From G965247265 sp965247265 (GTDB taxonomy: Bacteria; Pseudomonadota; Gammaproteobacteria; UBA4575): a stretch of 64,000 nucleotides of DNA. Of the stretch, positions 8,459 through 17,240 are shown one piece after another. Position numbers and translations under genes: made by a program. The notes below the pieces were generated by a model. It had not been told where the DNA came from, made no database searches, and worked only from the letters and a program-made list of their open reading frames with translations. Location of the stretch: positions 1,240,001 to 1,304,000 of the forward strand of contig OZ252002.1 of NCBI GenBank assembly GCA_965247265.1, given 5' to 3'. How positions within the stretch are numbered: the first letter of the stretch is position 1; the number at the start of each line of letters is the position of its first letter.

Positions 8459-9598
8459 TCAATGGTTCAGATTATTTTTCGTAGTATCCTCTTGGCTTAA
8501 AAAAGATTCTTGATAAAAAGCGGCTCGGTGTTCGGGGCGATTTCGCGTATAGCGATCATTCAGCACTTTACGATCCAGGTGTCCGGTTTGGCGTTGACGC
8601 AATTCATCCATTATCCCACGATCAGCCAATTGAGTCGCATTTTCCAAGCGAATGTTATGAACGATTAAATCGGGTCGTTGCAGAACATCTCTACAGGCGT
8701 CCTTAAATAGTTTCCATATGTAGGCGCCTTTGCTTTTATCTTTCTCAGGCGTAAATTGAAATACCCGTTCATCCTCAGTCGGGCGCCCCATGACTTCTTG
8801 AATGGCTTTTATAGCCACAGGTGTGAGCATTACCACCTTGGGTTTCTTATTTTTATGTTCCGATCCTGGGATACGAATGTGAGGAGGTGCTTCAAAACGA
8901 ATCCATTCTTTTCTAAGTTTAATGACTTCACCTTTGCGCATGGCCGTCTCATAAAGCACAATTAGCACGAGGGTAACTTCATGATCTAATGTATCAACAT
9001 AGTGTAATATCTTCTTGAATTCACGAAGAGAAATGGGTTCTTGATCGCGTCGTCCACGGATCTCATCTTCGGCTCTGAGATCTTTTGGCAGGTCCGGTTC
9101 TAATGGCCAATCAAAGGGATCAGCAGGTCGCCATCCAAAGTTACGTTTGGCATATTCCAAGATGCGTTTAATGGCTTCAATTTCTCTTTTCAGCGTCACC
9201 ACACTGATGCCACCCTCATCGACTCTTTTATAGGCATAGTCTTCGAGTAAGCGTGTGGTAAATTCAAAGAGCTTGTGATGGCCAAGACGCTTTTGGAGTC
9301 CGTTGTACATTGAGGTGCCATTTTGTTGATAGGATTTATAGCGCAAGGCGCGGCGCTGGATGTATTCATGGGTGACGGCTGCAAATTGGTTGTCATGAGG
9401 CAGGCGACCATTTTCCATCGCATACAGGTGGGCCGCTGGATTGCGTTTTTTCAGCGCTCGTTTTAAATCAAATTCGAGCTCATCCGCCCAACGCTTGGCC
9501 GCATGTTTTTCCTCAAAACGTTTCCCAAATCGAGCGCCGTCGACTTGCACTTGGGCAAACCATTTTTTACGCGATTTATCAAAAAAGATGCTTGGCAT
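8459..9598 (-). CDS. Tyrosine recombinase (phage-type integrase) 1
   Basis: A 379-residue site-specific recombinase. Catalytic residues are visible: R221 in ETAMRKGEV, H314 and R317 in HNIR, H340 in TGH, and the nucleophile Y350 in NDRYTR. The N-terminal half holds an arm-binding region rich in basic residues and a SAM-like core-binding domain. The ATG at 9598 is preceded by a strong GGAGG about 9 bases away. It is convergent with the sulfur operon and closely paralogous to the integrase at 13695-14831, sharing RxGEVIxLxK and HKNKKPKVVMLTP. No attachment site was found beside it. It may mark the right edge of an island carrying the coenzyme M-like operon. Confidence 0.9.
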   Translation of the reverse strand: MPSIFFDKSRKKWFAQVQVDGARFGKRFEEKHAAKRWADELEFDLKRALKKRNPAAHLYAMENGRLPHDNQFAAVTHEYIQRRALRYKSYQQNGTSMYNGLQKRLGHHKLFEFTTRLLEDYAYKRVDEGGISVVTLKREIEAIKRILEYAKRNFGWRPADPFDWPLEPDLPKDLRAEDEIRGRRDQEPISLREFKKILHYVDTLDHEVTLVLIVLYETAMRKGEVIKLRKEWIRFEAPPHIRIPGSEHKNKKPKVVMLTPVAIKAIQEVMGRPTEDERVFQFTPEKDKSKGAYIWKLFKDACRDVLQRPDLIVHNIRLENATQLADRGIMDELRQRQTGHLDRKVLNDRYTRNRPEHRAAFYQESFLSQEDTTKNNLNH

Positions 9599-9772
9599 TG
9601 GTACTTTCCTCCCATTAGTTATCGGGTGGTAGTACTGGGCCTATAATTTATGACAGCATATTTCAGCTAAACGGTTGATTTGCTTGATGACGGGTAGGGC
9701 AGAAACTTAATTCCCACTCCTTTAAACCTGTCTTCTATATAAAAGCATTTGCTCCCAATCATGTTAATCTTG

Positions 9773-9801
9773 AATGACTGCTAACGACCCAAAGCGGACG
9801 T
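9773..9801. repeat. Dispersed intergenic palindrome, copy 1
   Basis: An imperfect inverted repeat with stem GCT..AGC flanked by CCG/CGG-like arms around the loop ACGACCCA. It is the first of a family of about 30-base copies scattered through this window. It lies between integrase 1 and the small gene at 9874. Confidence 0.8.
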
Positions 9802-9873
9802 AATAAGCTATCAAGATTAGTTATTTTTTAACGTTGATAAACATATAAATGACACCACGAGAAGGAATAACTC

Positions 9874-10059
9874 ATGAAAACACTAAAATGTGATCTATGT
9901 GATGTAACAGCGGAAGGTGAAATATTCGAAGATTGGATGAAGGCACTTCAACCACACTACATGGAGGCTCATGCGGATGGAATGAATGATCCCAGTCATG
10001 GCAAGGAAGAAATGGAAAAGTGGATGGCTGAGAACAAAGCAAGGTTTGATGCCGCTTAA
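9874..10059 (+). CDS. Small conserved soluble protein with Cys-x2-Cys / His pattern
   Basis: A 61-residue acidic protein. Near the N-terminus it has CDLCD (C6, C9), followed by paired His residues in PHYMEAHAD, a spacing that could form a small zinc site of C2H2 type. A charged helix follows (EEMEKWMAENK). A GAAGGA-type ribosome binding site precedes the ATG. I do not recognise a function; it resembles short conserved proteins of the DUF1059 kind only loosely. It sits alone between two copies of the intergenic palindrome, so it is probably monocistronic. Confidence 0.62.
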   Translation: MKTLKCDLCDVTAEGEIFEDWMKALQPHYMEAHADGMNDPSHGKEEMEKWMAENKARFDAA

Positions 10060-10072
10060 AATGCATGCAAAA

Positions 10073-10102
10073 AATGACCGCTAACGACCCAAAGCGGACA
10101 TT
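10073..10102. repeat. Dispersed intergenic palindrome, copy 2
   Basis: Same family as 9773-9801, and identical to it through the loop and right arm. It lies 13 bases after the stop of the small gene at 9874. Confidence 0.85.
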
Positions 10103-10118
10103 TATCTAAGCTTTTAAT

Positions 10119-10595
10119 ATGATTAAAAGAAAAAATGAAATTTTGCTTTGGCTAATTTTGGCGTTTGTTTCATCAAACATGGCTATAGCAGAAAATGGAC
10201 TTAATCGAGATAAATGCCGAGCATCAACTAATCCTGAGCTAGTCGCAGATTGTATAGAAGCAAATGTTTATGATCCGTGTGATGATGCAGGTGGCTATGT
10301 TCATAGAGCTTTATGTGGATCAGCTCATACTGTAGTCGCAGACCGAAAAATAGCTAGTCTTATGCAAAAAATTAGAAAGATTTCAATTAAAGCAGATACA
10401 TTAAGAGAGTATCAATTACTTGAGTGGTCACATCAAAACTGCTCTATATATAGAGAACAATATTGTCGATTTGAGAGTGCTGCAAGCCAAAAGCCCAAGT
10501 ATTTTGGTGGAGAAGCTCAAGTTTTTTGTATGAGAAGAATCACAAAACAAAAAGTTAAGGATTTAAAGAACATTCTGTCAAATAAGTCTGAATGA
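10119..10595 (+). CDS. Exported Cys-rich protein, possible LprI/DUF1311-like
   Basis: A 158-residue protein with a clear Sec signal peptide: basic MIKRK, a hydrophobic stretch LLWLILAFV, and likely cleavage after NMAIA near residue 24. The mature part holds seven cysteines in a pattern that suggests disulfides in the periplasm, plus a helix with LLEWSHQNC that recalls the lysozyme-inhibitor LprI / DUF1311 fold. That resemblance is weak. Its stop codon lies inside another copy of the intergenic palindrome. It is flanked by palindromes on both sides, so it looks like a single-gene unit. Confidence 0.6.
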   Translation: MIKRKNEILLWLILAFVSSNMAIAENGLNRDKCRASTNPELVADCIEANVYDPCDDAGGYVHRALCGSAHTVVADRKIASLMQKIRKISIKADTLREYQLLEWSHQNCSIYREQYCRFESAASQKPKYFGGEAQVFCMRRITKQKVKDLKNILSNKSE

Positions 10596-10620
10596 CCGCT
10601 AACGACCCATAGCGAACATT
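10591..10620. repeat. Dispersed intergenic palindrome, copy 3, overlapping a stop codon
   Basis: A slightly diverged copy of the family. Its first bases include the TGA stop of the exported-protein gene, so the hairpin starts at the end of the coding sequence. Confidence 0.8.
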
Positions 10621-10790
10621 CGCAGATCTTTTAGGTAACTGTCTGTATTGAATAATAGTTGTGATATATATCACTACTTACTAGTGTTATTTGTTACGTA
10701 TTATTTATAACAATGTAGATACCCTTTGACTTTATTTAATTCGCAAGATTATGTGTCTAGCTCAAGAACCAGAATAAAGGGTAAATCTAA

Positions 10791-12152
10791 GTGAAAAATT
10801 TAACTTTAATTTTTCTAGTCTCATTATTTTTGCTTCCGAATTTGCTACAAGCAGATAACGAAGTCATCTCAGCTAAATGCCAAGAAATCTACCGAACCTG
10901 CTTTCAAGAAAAACTTAAAGAAATTTGGTCTGCATGGGATTGGTGGAATGCTGGTCAGCTAATGCTTTCCAATGAAGAATGGGATAAAAAGCAAGGAGAC
11001 TTGATTTTTGAAATGTTAGCCTGTGACGAAGTTGCAGCAGCATGTGTAACTGACTCAATTTCTGATACAGAAGGATTCCTTTCTAAACTTGAATCGACAC
11101 CTGATATTAAGTGGGAGATAGCAGATCCAATGAAAGAAGGAATTGATGCTACAACCTTAAACAAAGCAATAGAAGAGGCGAAGAATATTAATCAACTAAG
11201 AAGTTTTCTTGTAGCAAAAAATGGGAAATTAGTGATAGAAGAATACTTTGATCTAAAGGGCGACCCGAGACCACAGCGAATCCAATCAGCTACTAAATCG
11301 ATCACTTCACTCTTAATAGGCATTGCAATAGATAAAGGATTTATCGATTCAGAAGCAGAAGCCATTAAATCGTATTTTCCAGAGTACTTTGCAGAGTATC
11401 CTGATGAAGAGAAAGAAAATATTACTATTCAGCAATTACTGACGATGAGCTCACGGTTAAATTTTGTAGATAACAGCGCATGGAGTAAATATGAGAATAC
11501 TAAGAGTTGGAGTGAGCCTGGTGCATACAAAGCCTACTGGTTTGCAGATAACGCACGTGATCAAGCGCTTGGATATGAATTAGTCAAGTCGGACGACGAT
11601 CAAGTTATGCTTTACAGCACACCCGCATGTGATCTACTCACTACAGTAATTCGCCGATCTACCGGGATGACGAGTAAAGATTTTGCAGATAAATATCTTT
11701 TTAGCCCTCTTGGGATAAAAAACTATCTCTGGATTCATGATTCAGCATTTAATTATCATGGAGGATTTACTATTTTTCTAAGACCACGTGCACTTGCACG
11801 AATTGGTCAAATGGTACTAGACGGAGGTAGGGTTAAGGATCAACAAATAGTTTCTCAGTCGTGGTTAGATACATCATTTCGTGTATACGTGCCTGAATTT
11901 GTGACAATGGATACAATTCCTACAACGGTTGATTACGGGTACTTGTGGTATGTAGGGAGCATAAAAGGTTATAAGTATCGATTCGCCTGGGGCTATGGCG
12001 GGCAGTTTATATTTATGATTCCAGAGGCGAATACATTAGTTGTAACTACCGCATATCCTGAACCAGACGGACAAACTCACTGGGACAAATCACAACAAAT
12101 CATTAAAAGTCTGATGCGCACTGTAATCGAAGCATTACCTAAAAAGCGTTAA
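10791..12152 (+). CDS. Serine hydrolase, beta-lactamase/penicillin-binding-protein fold (class C-like)
   Basis: A 453-residue exported serine hydrolase. The GTG start at 10791 has an AAAGGG ribosome binding site. Residues 1-21 form a Sec signal peptide (LIFLVSLFLLPNLL). After an N-terminal extension of about 110 residues with four Cys, the catalytic SxxK motif appears as SATK (S166, K169). A YST segment near residue 275 replaces the usual YxN, and a HGGF motif and a Gly-rich closing block (WGYGGQF) replace KTG. Relatives include 6-aminohexanoate-dimer hydrolases and esterases (EstB type). The substrate cannot be told from sequence. Flanked by intergenic palindromes. Confidence 0.82.
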   Translation: MKNLTLIFLVSLFLLPNLLQADNEVISAKCQEIYRTCFQEKLKEIWSAWDWWNAGQLMLSNEEWDKKQGDLIFEMLACDEVAAACVTDSISDTEGFLSKLESTPDIKWEIADPMKEGIDATTLNKAIEEAKNINQLRSFLVAKNGKLVIEEYFDLKGDPRPQRIQSATKSITSLLIGIAIDKGFIDSEAEAIKSYFPEYFAEYPDEEKENITIQQLLTMSSRLNFVDNSAWSKYENTKSWSEPGAYKAYWFADNARDQALGYELVKSDDDQVMLYSTPACDLLTTVIRRSTGMTSKDFADKYLFSPLGIKNYLWIHDSAFNYHGGFTIFLRPRALARIGQMVLDGGRVKDQQIVSQSWLDTSFRVYVPEFVTMDTIPTTVDYGYLWYVGSIKGYKYRFAWGYGGQFIFMIPEANTLVVTTAYPEPDGQTHWDKSQQIIKSLMRTVIEALPKKR

Positions 12153-12205
12153 CTGAATTTTCAGGTTATATACAAGAGAACCATACTCATTCCTAATAAA
12201 TCTTG

Positions 12206-12235
12206 AATGACCGCTAATGGCCGTAAGCGGACATT
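12206..12235. repeat. Dispersed intergenic palindrome, copy 4
   Basis: A variant with loop ATGGCCGT and a perfect CCGCT/AGCGG stem, 53 bases after the serine hydrolase stop. It could also act as a weak transcript end structure, though no T run follows. Confidence 0.82.
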
Positions 12236-12291
12236 CGATAAAGAAATTTAGGACGAGCAAGGTTGGCATTATCAAATCAGAGTAATTTAAG

Positions 12292-12317
12292 GTCTGCTAA
12301 CGACCCAAAGCGGACAT
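12292..12317. repeat. Dispersed intergenic palindrome, copy 5
   Basis: A copy with the ACGACCCA loop and a slightly altered left arm. It lies in the 292-base spacer between the serine hydrolase and the decayed Old Yellow Enzyme gene; nothing else is visible in that spacer. Confidence 0.75.
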
Positions 12318-12444
12318 ACAATGCATATATAATAGAGGTAAGACCATACATTAACAGTTAATTTGTTTAATGTACCGGCACAAATTAATAGAATTATGTT
12401 TTCGTTATTTTCAAGATTAAAATACAAATTAGCGTTTACTATGT

Positions 12445-13562
12445 TTGACGGTAGATAAAGTGGTCACAGACTCGCAGGATGTAGATTTATTCACTCCGAT
12501 TGAAGTCGGAGCTATCAAATGCTCAAATCGCTGTGTGATGGCACCAATGTCACGTAATAGATCCGGACGCAAAGGTGTGCCACCAAGCATGATGGCAACA
12601 TATTATGCTCAGCGCGCCTCAGCGGGGCTTATCATTAATAAAGCAACATGGATTACTCCGGGTGGCGGAAATTCCAATACACCTGGTATCGCCAACAAAG
12701 AACAAGTCGAAGGATGGAAACGTGTAACCGGTGCAGTGCACGAGCATGAAGGGCACATCATTTTATAACTTTGGCATGTTGGTCGTATCTCACATCCAAC
12801 CATGCAGCAAAATAATGAATTACCGGTTGCGCCTTCTGCCATTACGCCGGCGGGAGAAGCAGAAACGTATACTGGTAATTTACCCTATGTGAAACCTCGT
12901 GCTCTTTCTACTACAGAAATACCGCACATCATGAGTTATATGCACGTGCCGCTGAGCGAGCCAAACAAGCAGGCTTTGATGGTGTTGAAATTCATGCGGG
13001 TAATGGTTATTTGCTAGATCAATTTTTACGTGACGGTAGCAATCAGCGTGACGATCAGTATGGTGGATCTATCAATAACCGCTGTCGAATCGTCCTTGAA
13101 ATTACTGAGGCAGTTTGCTCGATATGGCCAGCCAGTCGGGTTGGTGTTCGTATCTCTCCGCTAGTTGCACGTAACGACATCCGTGACTCCAATCCAGAAG
13201 CACTATTTACATATGTAGTGGATCAACTAAATGGCTATGAATTAGCATATTTGTTCATTATGGAGAATTCGCCTGGATCAAACGAAGATGCAGGACTTTC
13301 TTTTGATACCCAAATTCTACGTCGACAGTTTAATGGCGTCTATATAGTTAATGGCGGTTACGATCGGGATCTAGCTAATGCTGCATTGCGCCAAGGTCAC
13401 GCTAATATGGTGTCTTTTGGTACACCATTTATTTCCAACCCGGATCTAGTTGAACGCTTCGCCAAAAGCGCAAATCTTAATGAGGTTGATTTCACTACCG
13501 CACAGGGTGGTGATGAACATGGGTTGACTGATTACCCATTTTTAACAAATAAATTAATTTGA
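12445..13562 (+). pseudogene. Old Yellow Enzyme / NADH:flavin oxidoreductase (NemA/XenB type), inactivated
   Basis: Successive reading frames together encode an Old Yellow Enzyme barrel: LFTPIEVGAIKCSNRCVMAPM at the N-terminus, ASAGLIINKATWI, LWHVGRISHP, then in another frame GFDGVEIHAGNGYLLDQFL, DDQYGG and a C-terminal VSFGTPFISNPDLVERF. An in-frame TAA at 12766-12768 stands where Gln is expected (HIIL-stop-LWHVG), and a frameshift near 12935 separates the middle from the C-terminal half. The family reduces activated alkenes, nitro-esters and nitroaromatics with FMN. The start codon is uncertain (TTG). With one nonsense and one frameshift lesion it should be non-functional. Confidence 0.88.
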
Positions 13563-13657
13563 ATTAACTAAATATTTGCCTAATCTATCTATATTCAACA
13601 CTAAGAATAAAAGATTCTTTTACAGCGTATATACGATCTATCATTATGCGAAACATT

Positions 13658-13687
13658 GATGACTGCTAATGGCCGTAAGCAGACATT
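13658..13687. repeat. Dispersed intergenic palindrome, copy 6
   Basis: The ATGGCCGT-loop variant of the family with compensated stem bases: TGCT pairs with AGCA where other copies have CGCT/AGCG. Covariation of this kind points to selection on the hairpin. It ends 8 bases before the stop of integrase 2. Confidence 0.8.
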
Positions 13688-13694
13688 AAACTCA

Positions 13695-14831
13695 TTAAAT
13701 ATTAACTACTTTATCTACACCTAGGAACGATTCACGATAAAACTGAGCACGGAATTCTGGTGGTAATAACGTGTACACTTGATCCATAACAGATTTATCA
13801 ATATGCCCTGTCTGACGTTGTCGGATATCGTCGTCAATTCCGCGCATACGTTGCTGTGAGGCATTTTCCTTGCGAAGTTGATGTATTATTAAAAATGGAC
13901 GACCTAATACTTCAGTAGCAGCTTGCTTAAATAATCTTAGGATATATGCGCCTTTACCTTTATCGGTTTTAGGTCCAAATTGGAATACACGACCATCATC
14001 AGATTCACGTTTCATTAATAGCTCAATAGCATTAGCTGCAAGTGGCGTAAGCATTACAACTTTAGGTTTCTTGTTCTTGTGCTCTATATCAGGAATACAA
14101 ACAAATGCTGGCTCTTTAAGAGATACAAAATTTTTCTTAAGCCTAATTACTTCTCCACGTCTCATGCTGGTTTCATATAAGACGATCATTGCCAAATGCA
14201 CATCAAAATCACGTCGACGTAACCATTCCAATAATTTTTTAAACTGCAAAGGGGGTAGGGGTGCGGTATCTCTAAGTCCGCGTTTTTCAGAATCGTATCT
14301 ATTGTCTATAGGGATGTCAGGGTCTAGTGGCCAATTTCTAAAATCAGGTTGCCATGCATAATGCTTCTTGGAAAATTGCAAAACTTGTTTAATTGCATGT
14401 AGTTCACGTTTAACAGTAGTAACAGTCACACCGTCTTGATCATGTCTTTTATATGCATAGTCAGTTAAATAAGGTGTAGTAATCTCAGACAATTTAATGC
14501 ATGAGCCTATATGTTTTTGAGTTCGACGAAATAGTGATCCATTATCTTGTTTATAGCTCCTATATCTCAATGCAACTGTGTTGATATAATTCTCACAAGC
14601 ATCTATAAATAGAGGATCTGGAGAATGAACTAATTCTCCGCGACTGTGATTGGGAGCTGTTTTAGGGGAAGTGCCTTCGAGCCGATATAAGTATTGTTCT
14701 TTTTCAGCTAGCCAACTCTCGGCTTTGTACTGATCATTGAACCGCTGTCTAAAATTATGTGTAACTCCATTGATTTTACGCTGAGTATATGCAGTGTACT
14801 TGCTGCGAGATTTCTCGAAATGAATTCCCAT
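13695..14831 (-). CDS. Tyrosine recombinase (phage-type integrase) 2, beside tRNA-Leu
   Basis: A 378-residue tyrosine recombinase and paralogue of integrase 1. Catalytic residues are R224 (TSMRRGEV), H317 and R320 (HQLR), H343 (TGH) and Y353 (QVYT). Length and domain order match integrase 1 throughout, including HKNKKPKVVMLTP, but the two are well diverged. A GAGGGAC ribosome binding site precedes its ATG. Its start faces the tRNA-Leu gene 270 bases away, the usual position of an island integrase next to its attachment site, so tRNA-Leu(UAA) is the likely attB. The low GC and intact reading frame suggest it could still be active. Confidence 0.9.
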   Translation of the reverse strand: MGIHFEKSRSKYTAYTQRKINGVTHNFRQRFNDQYKAESWLAEKEQYLYRLEGTSPKTAPNHSRGELVHSPDPLFIDACENYINTVALRYRSYKQDNGSLFRRTQKHIGSCIKLSEITTPYLTDYAYKRHDQDGVTVTTVKRELHAIKQVLQFSKKHYAWQPDFRNWPLDPDIPIDNRYDSEKRGLRDTAPLPPLQFKKLLEWLRRRDFDVHLAMIVLYETSMRRGEVIRLKKNFVSLKEPAFVCIPDIEHKNKKPKVVMLTPLAANAIELLMKRESDDGRVFQFGPKTDKGKGAYILRLFKQAATEVLGRPFLIIHQLRKENASQQRMRGIDDDIRQRQTGHIDKSVMDQVYTLLPPEFRAQFYRESFLGVDKVVNI

Positions 14832-14961
14832 AATTGTCCCTCATTGGCCAATTGTTGATCATTGGTAATACGGGAATACGATTCAAGATCGAGTCACGTG
14901 ATAAGTGGTTGAATCTATGATGAATGGTAATATGTAAACAGATCCTAGCCTCCATTTTTTT

Positions 14962-14990
14962 GCCCGGGTGACGGAATTGGTACGATATGC
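14962..14990 (+). repeat. tRNA-Leu 5'-end-like fragment
   Basis: The string GCCCGGGTG followed by GGAATTGGTA copies the acceptor and D-arm start of the tRNA-Leu gene 139 bases downstream, but no matching 3' half follows. It may be a partial duplicate left by integration or by tRNA gene repair. Short, so chance resemblance is not excluded. Confidence 0.4.
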
Positions 14991-15100
14991 AGGATGCACA
15001 AGTGCCGCGAGAGGCAGGATGTTGATAGAGGTAGCAAGCCCAGTGCGAAGTGCTGGCAGAATTTAATTTACAATTAGATTTTTAAGACCATCACGTATTA

Positions 15101-15188
15101 GCCCGGGTGGCGAAATTGGTAGACTCAAGGGACTTAAAATCCCTCAGGATAATATCCTGTGCCGGTTCGAGTCCGGCCCCGGGCACCA
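15101..15188 (+). tRNA. tRNA-Leu (UAA)
   Basis: A complete class II tRNA. The acceptor GCCCGGG pairs with CCCGGGC; the D-arm has AAATTGGTAGAC; the anticodon stem-loop AGGGA-CTTAAAA-TCCCT gives anticodon UAA; a long variable arm (CAGGATAATATCCTG) follows; the T-arm is CCGG-TTCGAGT-CCGG; and CCA is encoded. It is the likely integration target of the nearby integrase. Decayed copies of its 3' half appear at about 29.2 and 32.1 kb. Confidence 0.97.
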
Positions 15189-15589
15189 ATTAAAATAACT
15201 AGATATTTAATATAACTTGACTAAATTCACACAATTTAAATAGTGAATTGACATAATGCAGAAAAAGAACAACAAGGAGCCTCCTCCCCGCCAGGATGCC
15301 GGCCAAGTGTGTGTTAGATCGCCTAAACTTACCCGTTTTTAAACTTGATAGGAGTTGATTTGTTTGGTTTGTCAAAAGCCTTGCGAAGACCCAGTTCGCC
15401 TCCCTGTCGCGGCTATTCGCAGAATGCGGCAACGCAGCTGCCTATAGCTCAGTCCGCCAACGGATGGTATGGCAAAGTAGCAACTCGGATTAGAACCTAC
15501 TCACTATCGAATGCAATTATCTTTACATTAGCTCGCTTCTATAGCATTCGAGTAATGATTAGAATTGGCCGCTGGATTAGGGGTGGTGG
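15189..15589. other. Spacer after tRNA-Leu, no supported gene
   Basis: About 400 bases. The first 45 bases after the tRNA resemble those after the decayed tRNA copy at 29.27 kb (shared GACTAAATTC-CAC and flanking AT-rich sequence). An open frame at 15345-15632 enters the dioxygenase region out of frame; it has no recognisable domain and is not called as a gene. Confidence 0.5.
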
Positions 15590-16165
15590 TTGGGCAGATC
15601 GGCTAATACATTACAGCCTGTTTCAGAGTTAATTGTCGGCCCGCCTTTAGAGGAGGCCCTGAACAACATTCGCTCTGACGGATGGTGCCCTGGATTTTTT
15701 CTGAATGGCGAAGTAGTACAAGAGTTACTGAACTATATGGATAATCAGAGATATACCTGTCGCGTGCTCCCGAGCGAAATGAAGTTACGACTGAACCAGC
15801 GCGAGTATCTTGATAATAAATATGGCACATCGATTTGTTTTGCTCAGTGTGCAGACCCGGATGGTTCTCAACTTGTTCAATCAATTGCCAAGGATCAAAT
15901 ACTGCGCAACCTTGCAACGCGGTACTTTGGGTACCCGCCAATGAAAGTCGAAGTAAAATTGTCCGTAAGCTTCGCTACTAATACCCCAATGGCTGAACGT
16001 CTGGCTCAAGGTAGAGCCGGTCTTTTCCACTATGATGTAGATCATTTTTTTCATACACTATTTTTCATCTTCTACCTAACACCGGTTGATGAGGAGTCCG
16101 GTGCTCATGTCCTCGTACCAGGATCACATGGAGCGAAACGCCGTGATCATGCATCAGCAAGATAG
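15590..16165 (+). pseudogene. Phytanoyl-CoA dioxygenase-family (PhyH) protein, C-terminally truncated
   Basis: The 191-residue frame carries the N-terminal two thirds of a PhyH-type Fe(II)/2-oxoglutarate dioxygenase. Visible are SVSFATN, then LFHYDVDHFFHTLFF with the HxD iron ligands (H and D of HYDVD), and the VDEESGAHVLVPGSH strand. The frame ends just after VPGSH, so the distal iron-binding His and the 2-oxoglutarate-binding Arg are missing. The enzyme should not be functional. The breakpoint lies where a different, unknown coding frame takes over, consistent with a recombination junction. Confidence 0.72.
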
Positions 16166-16427
16166 CTCAGAGAATCGAACATCCGGAGTATCAACGACAC
16201 CGATTTTTGAGAACGCTACATGCTACGCGACTCATAACGGCAAGTACACTGGTGGGTTCGTGTACAAGATCGACACTCAGCTCTTAGCACGCTTCGGCGT
16301 TACGGCATATGAGGTTGCGGAGCACGCGACGAAACCGGTTATTCCAGATGATCAGGAAATAATTCTGGTTGCAAGCGATTATGGATCGTTACCAAGAGAA
16401 ATCGTCATTGAGGTCATTAATGTATAG
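16086..16427 (+). CDS. Unknown protein, C-terminal part beta-rich; start uncertain
   Basis: A frame of up to 113 residues overlapping the end of the dioxygenase fragment by 80 bases. Residues from about 38 onward look like a genuine compact domain (FENATCYATHNGKYTGGFVY, then a short FGVTAYEVAEH and a hydrophobic C-terminus EIVIEVINV). The first 30 or so residues are translated from the dioxygenase region out of frame and are probably not native, so the gene may have lost its own start. I do not recognise the family. Its stop is followed after one base by an attC-like structure, an arrangement typical of integron cassettes. Confidence 0.4.
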   Translation: MMRSPVLMSSYQDHMERNAVIMHQQDSSENRTSGVSTTPIFENATCYATHNGKYTGGFVYKIDTQLLARFGVTAYEVAEHATKPVIPDDQEIILVASDYGSLPREIVIEVINV

Positions 16428-16428
16428 C

Positions 16429-16476
16429 TGTATAACAATTTACTCCAGGCGATCGGTTGCGCTCAATCGTTATGTG
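16429..16476. repeat. attC-like inverted structure
   Basis: TGTATAACAA at one end and CGTTATGTG at the other are complementary at ATAAC/GTTAT, with an imperfect inner palindrome around CAGGCGATCGGTTGC. Size, position just after a stop codon and terminal GTTAT are like short integron attC sites. No integron integrase is seen in the window. Confidence 0.35.
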
Positions 16477-16499
16477 TTTCAAATAAAAAAAGTTCAAAC

Positions 16500-17240
16500 A
16501 TGAATCGGAAGCAATTTATAGAATCCCAGGGTGCTACGTGTCGAAATTGGACATGGAGTTGGTCATTTATAAATGAAAATGAAAAAGTAATTAAATTTGG
16601 AGCGTGGGATATTCATAAACAGGGAAATACGTCTTTGATTTTAAGTGAAAGTTGGGAAACTAACGATAAAGGAAGAAAACTACCAGGATATGAACAATCA
16701 CGAGAGCACATTCGCCTTGTTGAAGAAGAAGGATATAAATTAAAAACACTCCCTATAATTTATTCTAATGCTAATAAGGATGAAAAAGGTATCGGGCCTG
16801 CAAAAATTGAGGAATTTATTCCTGAATTAAGCGAGAAGTCTTTAAAGAGAGTCGGAAGCAATTGGTATGCTTCTGATGACTCAATTAGCATTAATTTACC
16901 TGAGGAGATAAATAACCCTGAGCAATTTATTGAGGGTGCTTCAAAAACAATTTCAGTTAATACTTATGAGCGCAATTCAGTGGCTAGGTTAAAGTGTATC
17001 GAACATTATGGATATGAATACGTCGTATGTTCTTTTAATTTTGAAAAAATTTATGGTTCTATTGGTGAAAAATATATACATGTCCACCATATAGTCCCAC
17101 TTTCTAAGATAAAAAAAGAATATAAATTAGACCCAATTAAAGATTTAGTGCCCGTGTGTCCTAATTGGCATGCCATTATTCATAAGACACAACCAGCATT
17201 AACTATTGAACAGTTGAAGCAACACATAGGTTTGAAATGA
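16500..17240 (+). CDS. HNH endonuclease, McrA-like putative restriction enzyme
   Basis: A 246-residue protein. The C-terminal third is an HNH nuclease: HVHHIVPLSKI supplies the first His pair, and DLVPVCPNWHAIIH the Asn-His and metal-binding end, at about residues 195-232. The N-terminal two thirds (ATCRNWTWSW, KFGAWD, and the GYEQSREHIRLVEEEGY helix) resemble the DNA-reading domain of McrA-type modification-dependent restriction enzymes. It would cut modified or foreign DNA in the cytoplasm. It is AT-rich, stands alone, and follows an attC-like site, so it may be a mobile cassette. A modification-dependent specificity is inferred, not shown. Confidence 0.75.
   Translation: MNRKQFIESQGATCRNWTWSWSFINENEKVIKFGAWDIHKQGNTSLILSESWETNDKGRKLPGYEQSREHIRLVEEEGYKLKTLPIIYSNANKDEKGIGPAKIEEFIPELSEKSLKRVGSNWYASDDSISINLPEEINNPEQFIEGASKTISVNTYERNSVARLKCIEHYGYEYVVCSFNFEKIYGSIGEKYIHVHHIVPLSKIKKEYKLDPIKDLVPVCPNWHAIIHKTQPALTIEQLKQHIGLK

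Noticed and set aside
15345..15632. 95-residue frame ahead of the dioxygenase fragment
   Set aside because: No domain or clear ribosome binding site, and it enters the dioxygenase region out of frame; might be a frameshifted leader but cannot be supported.
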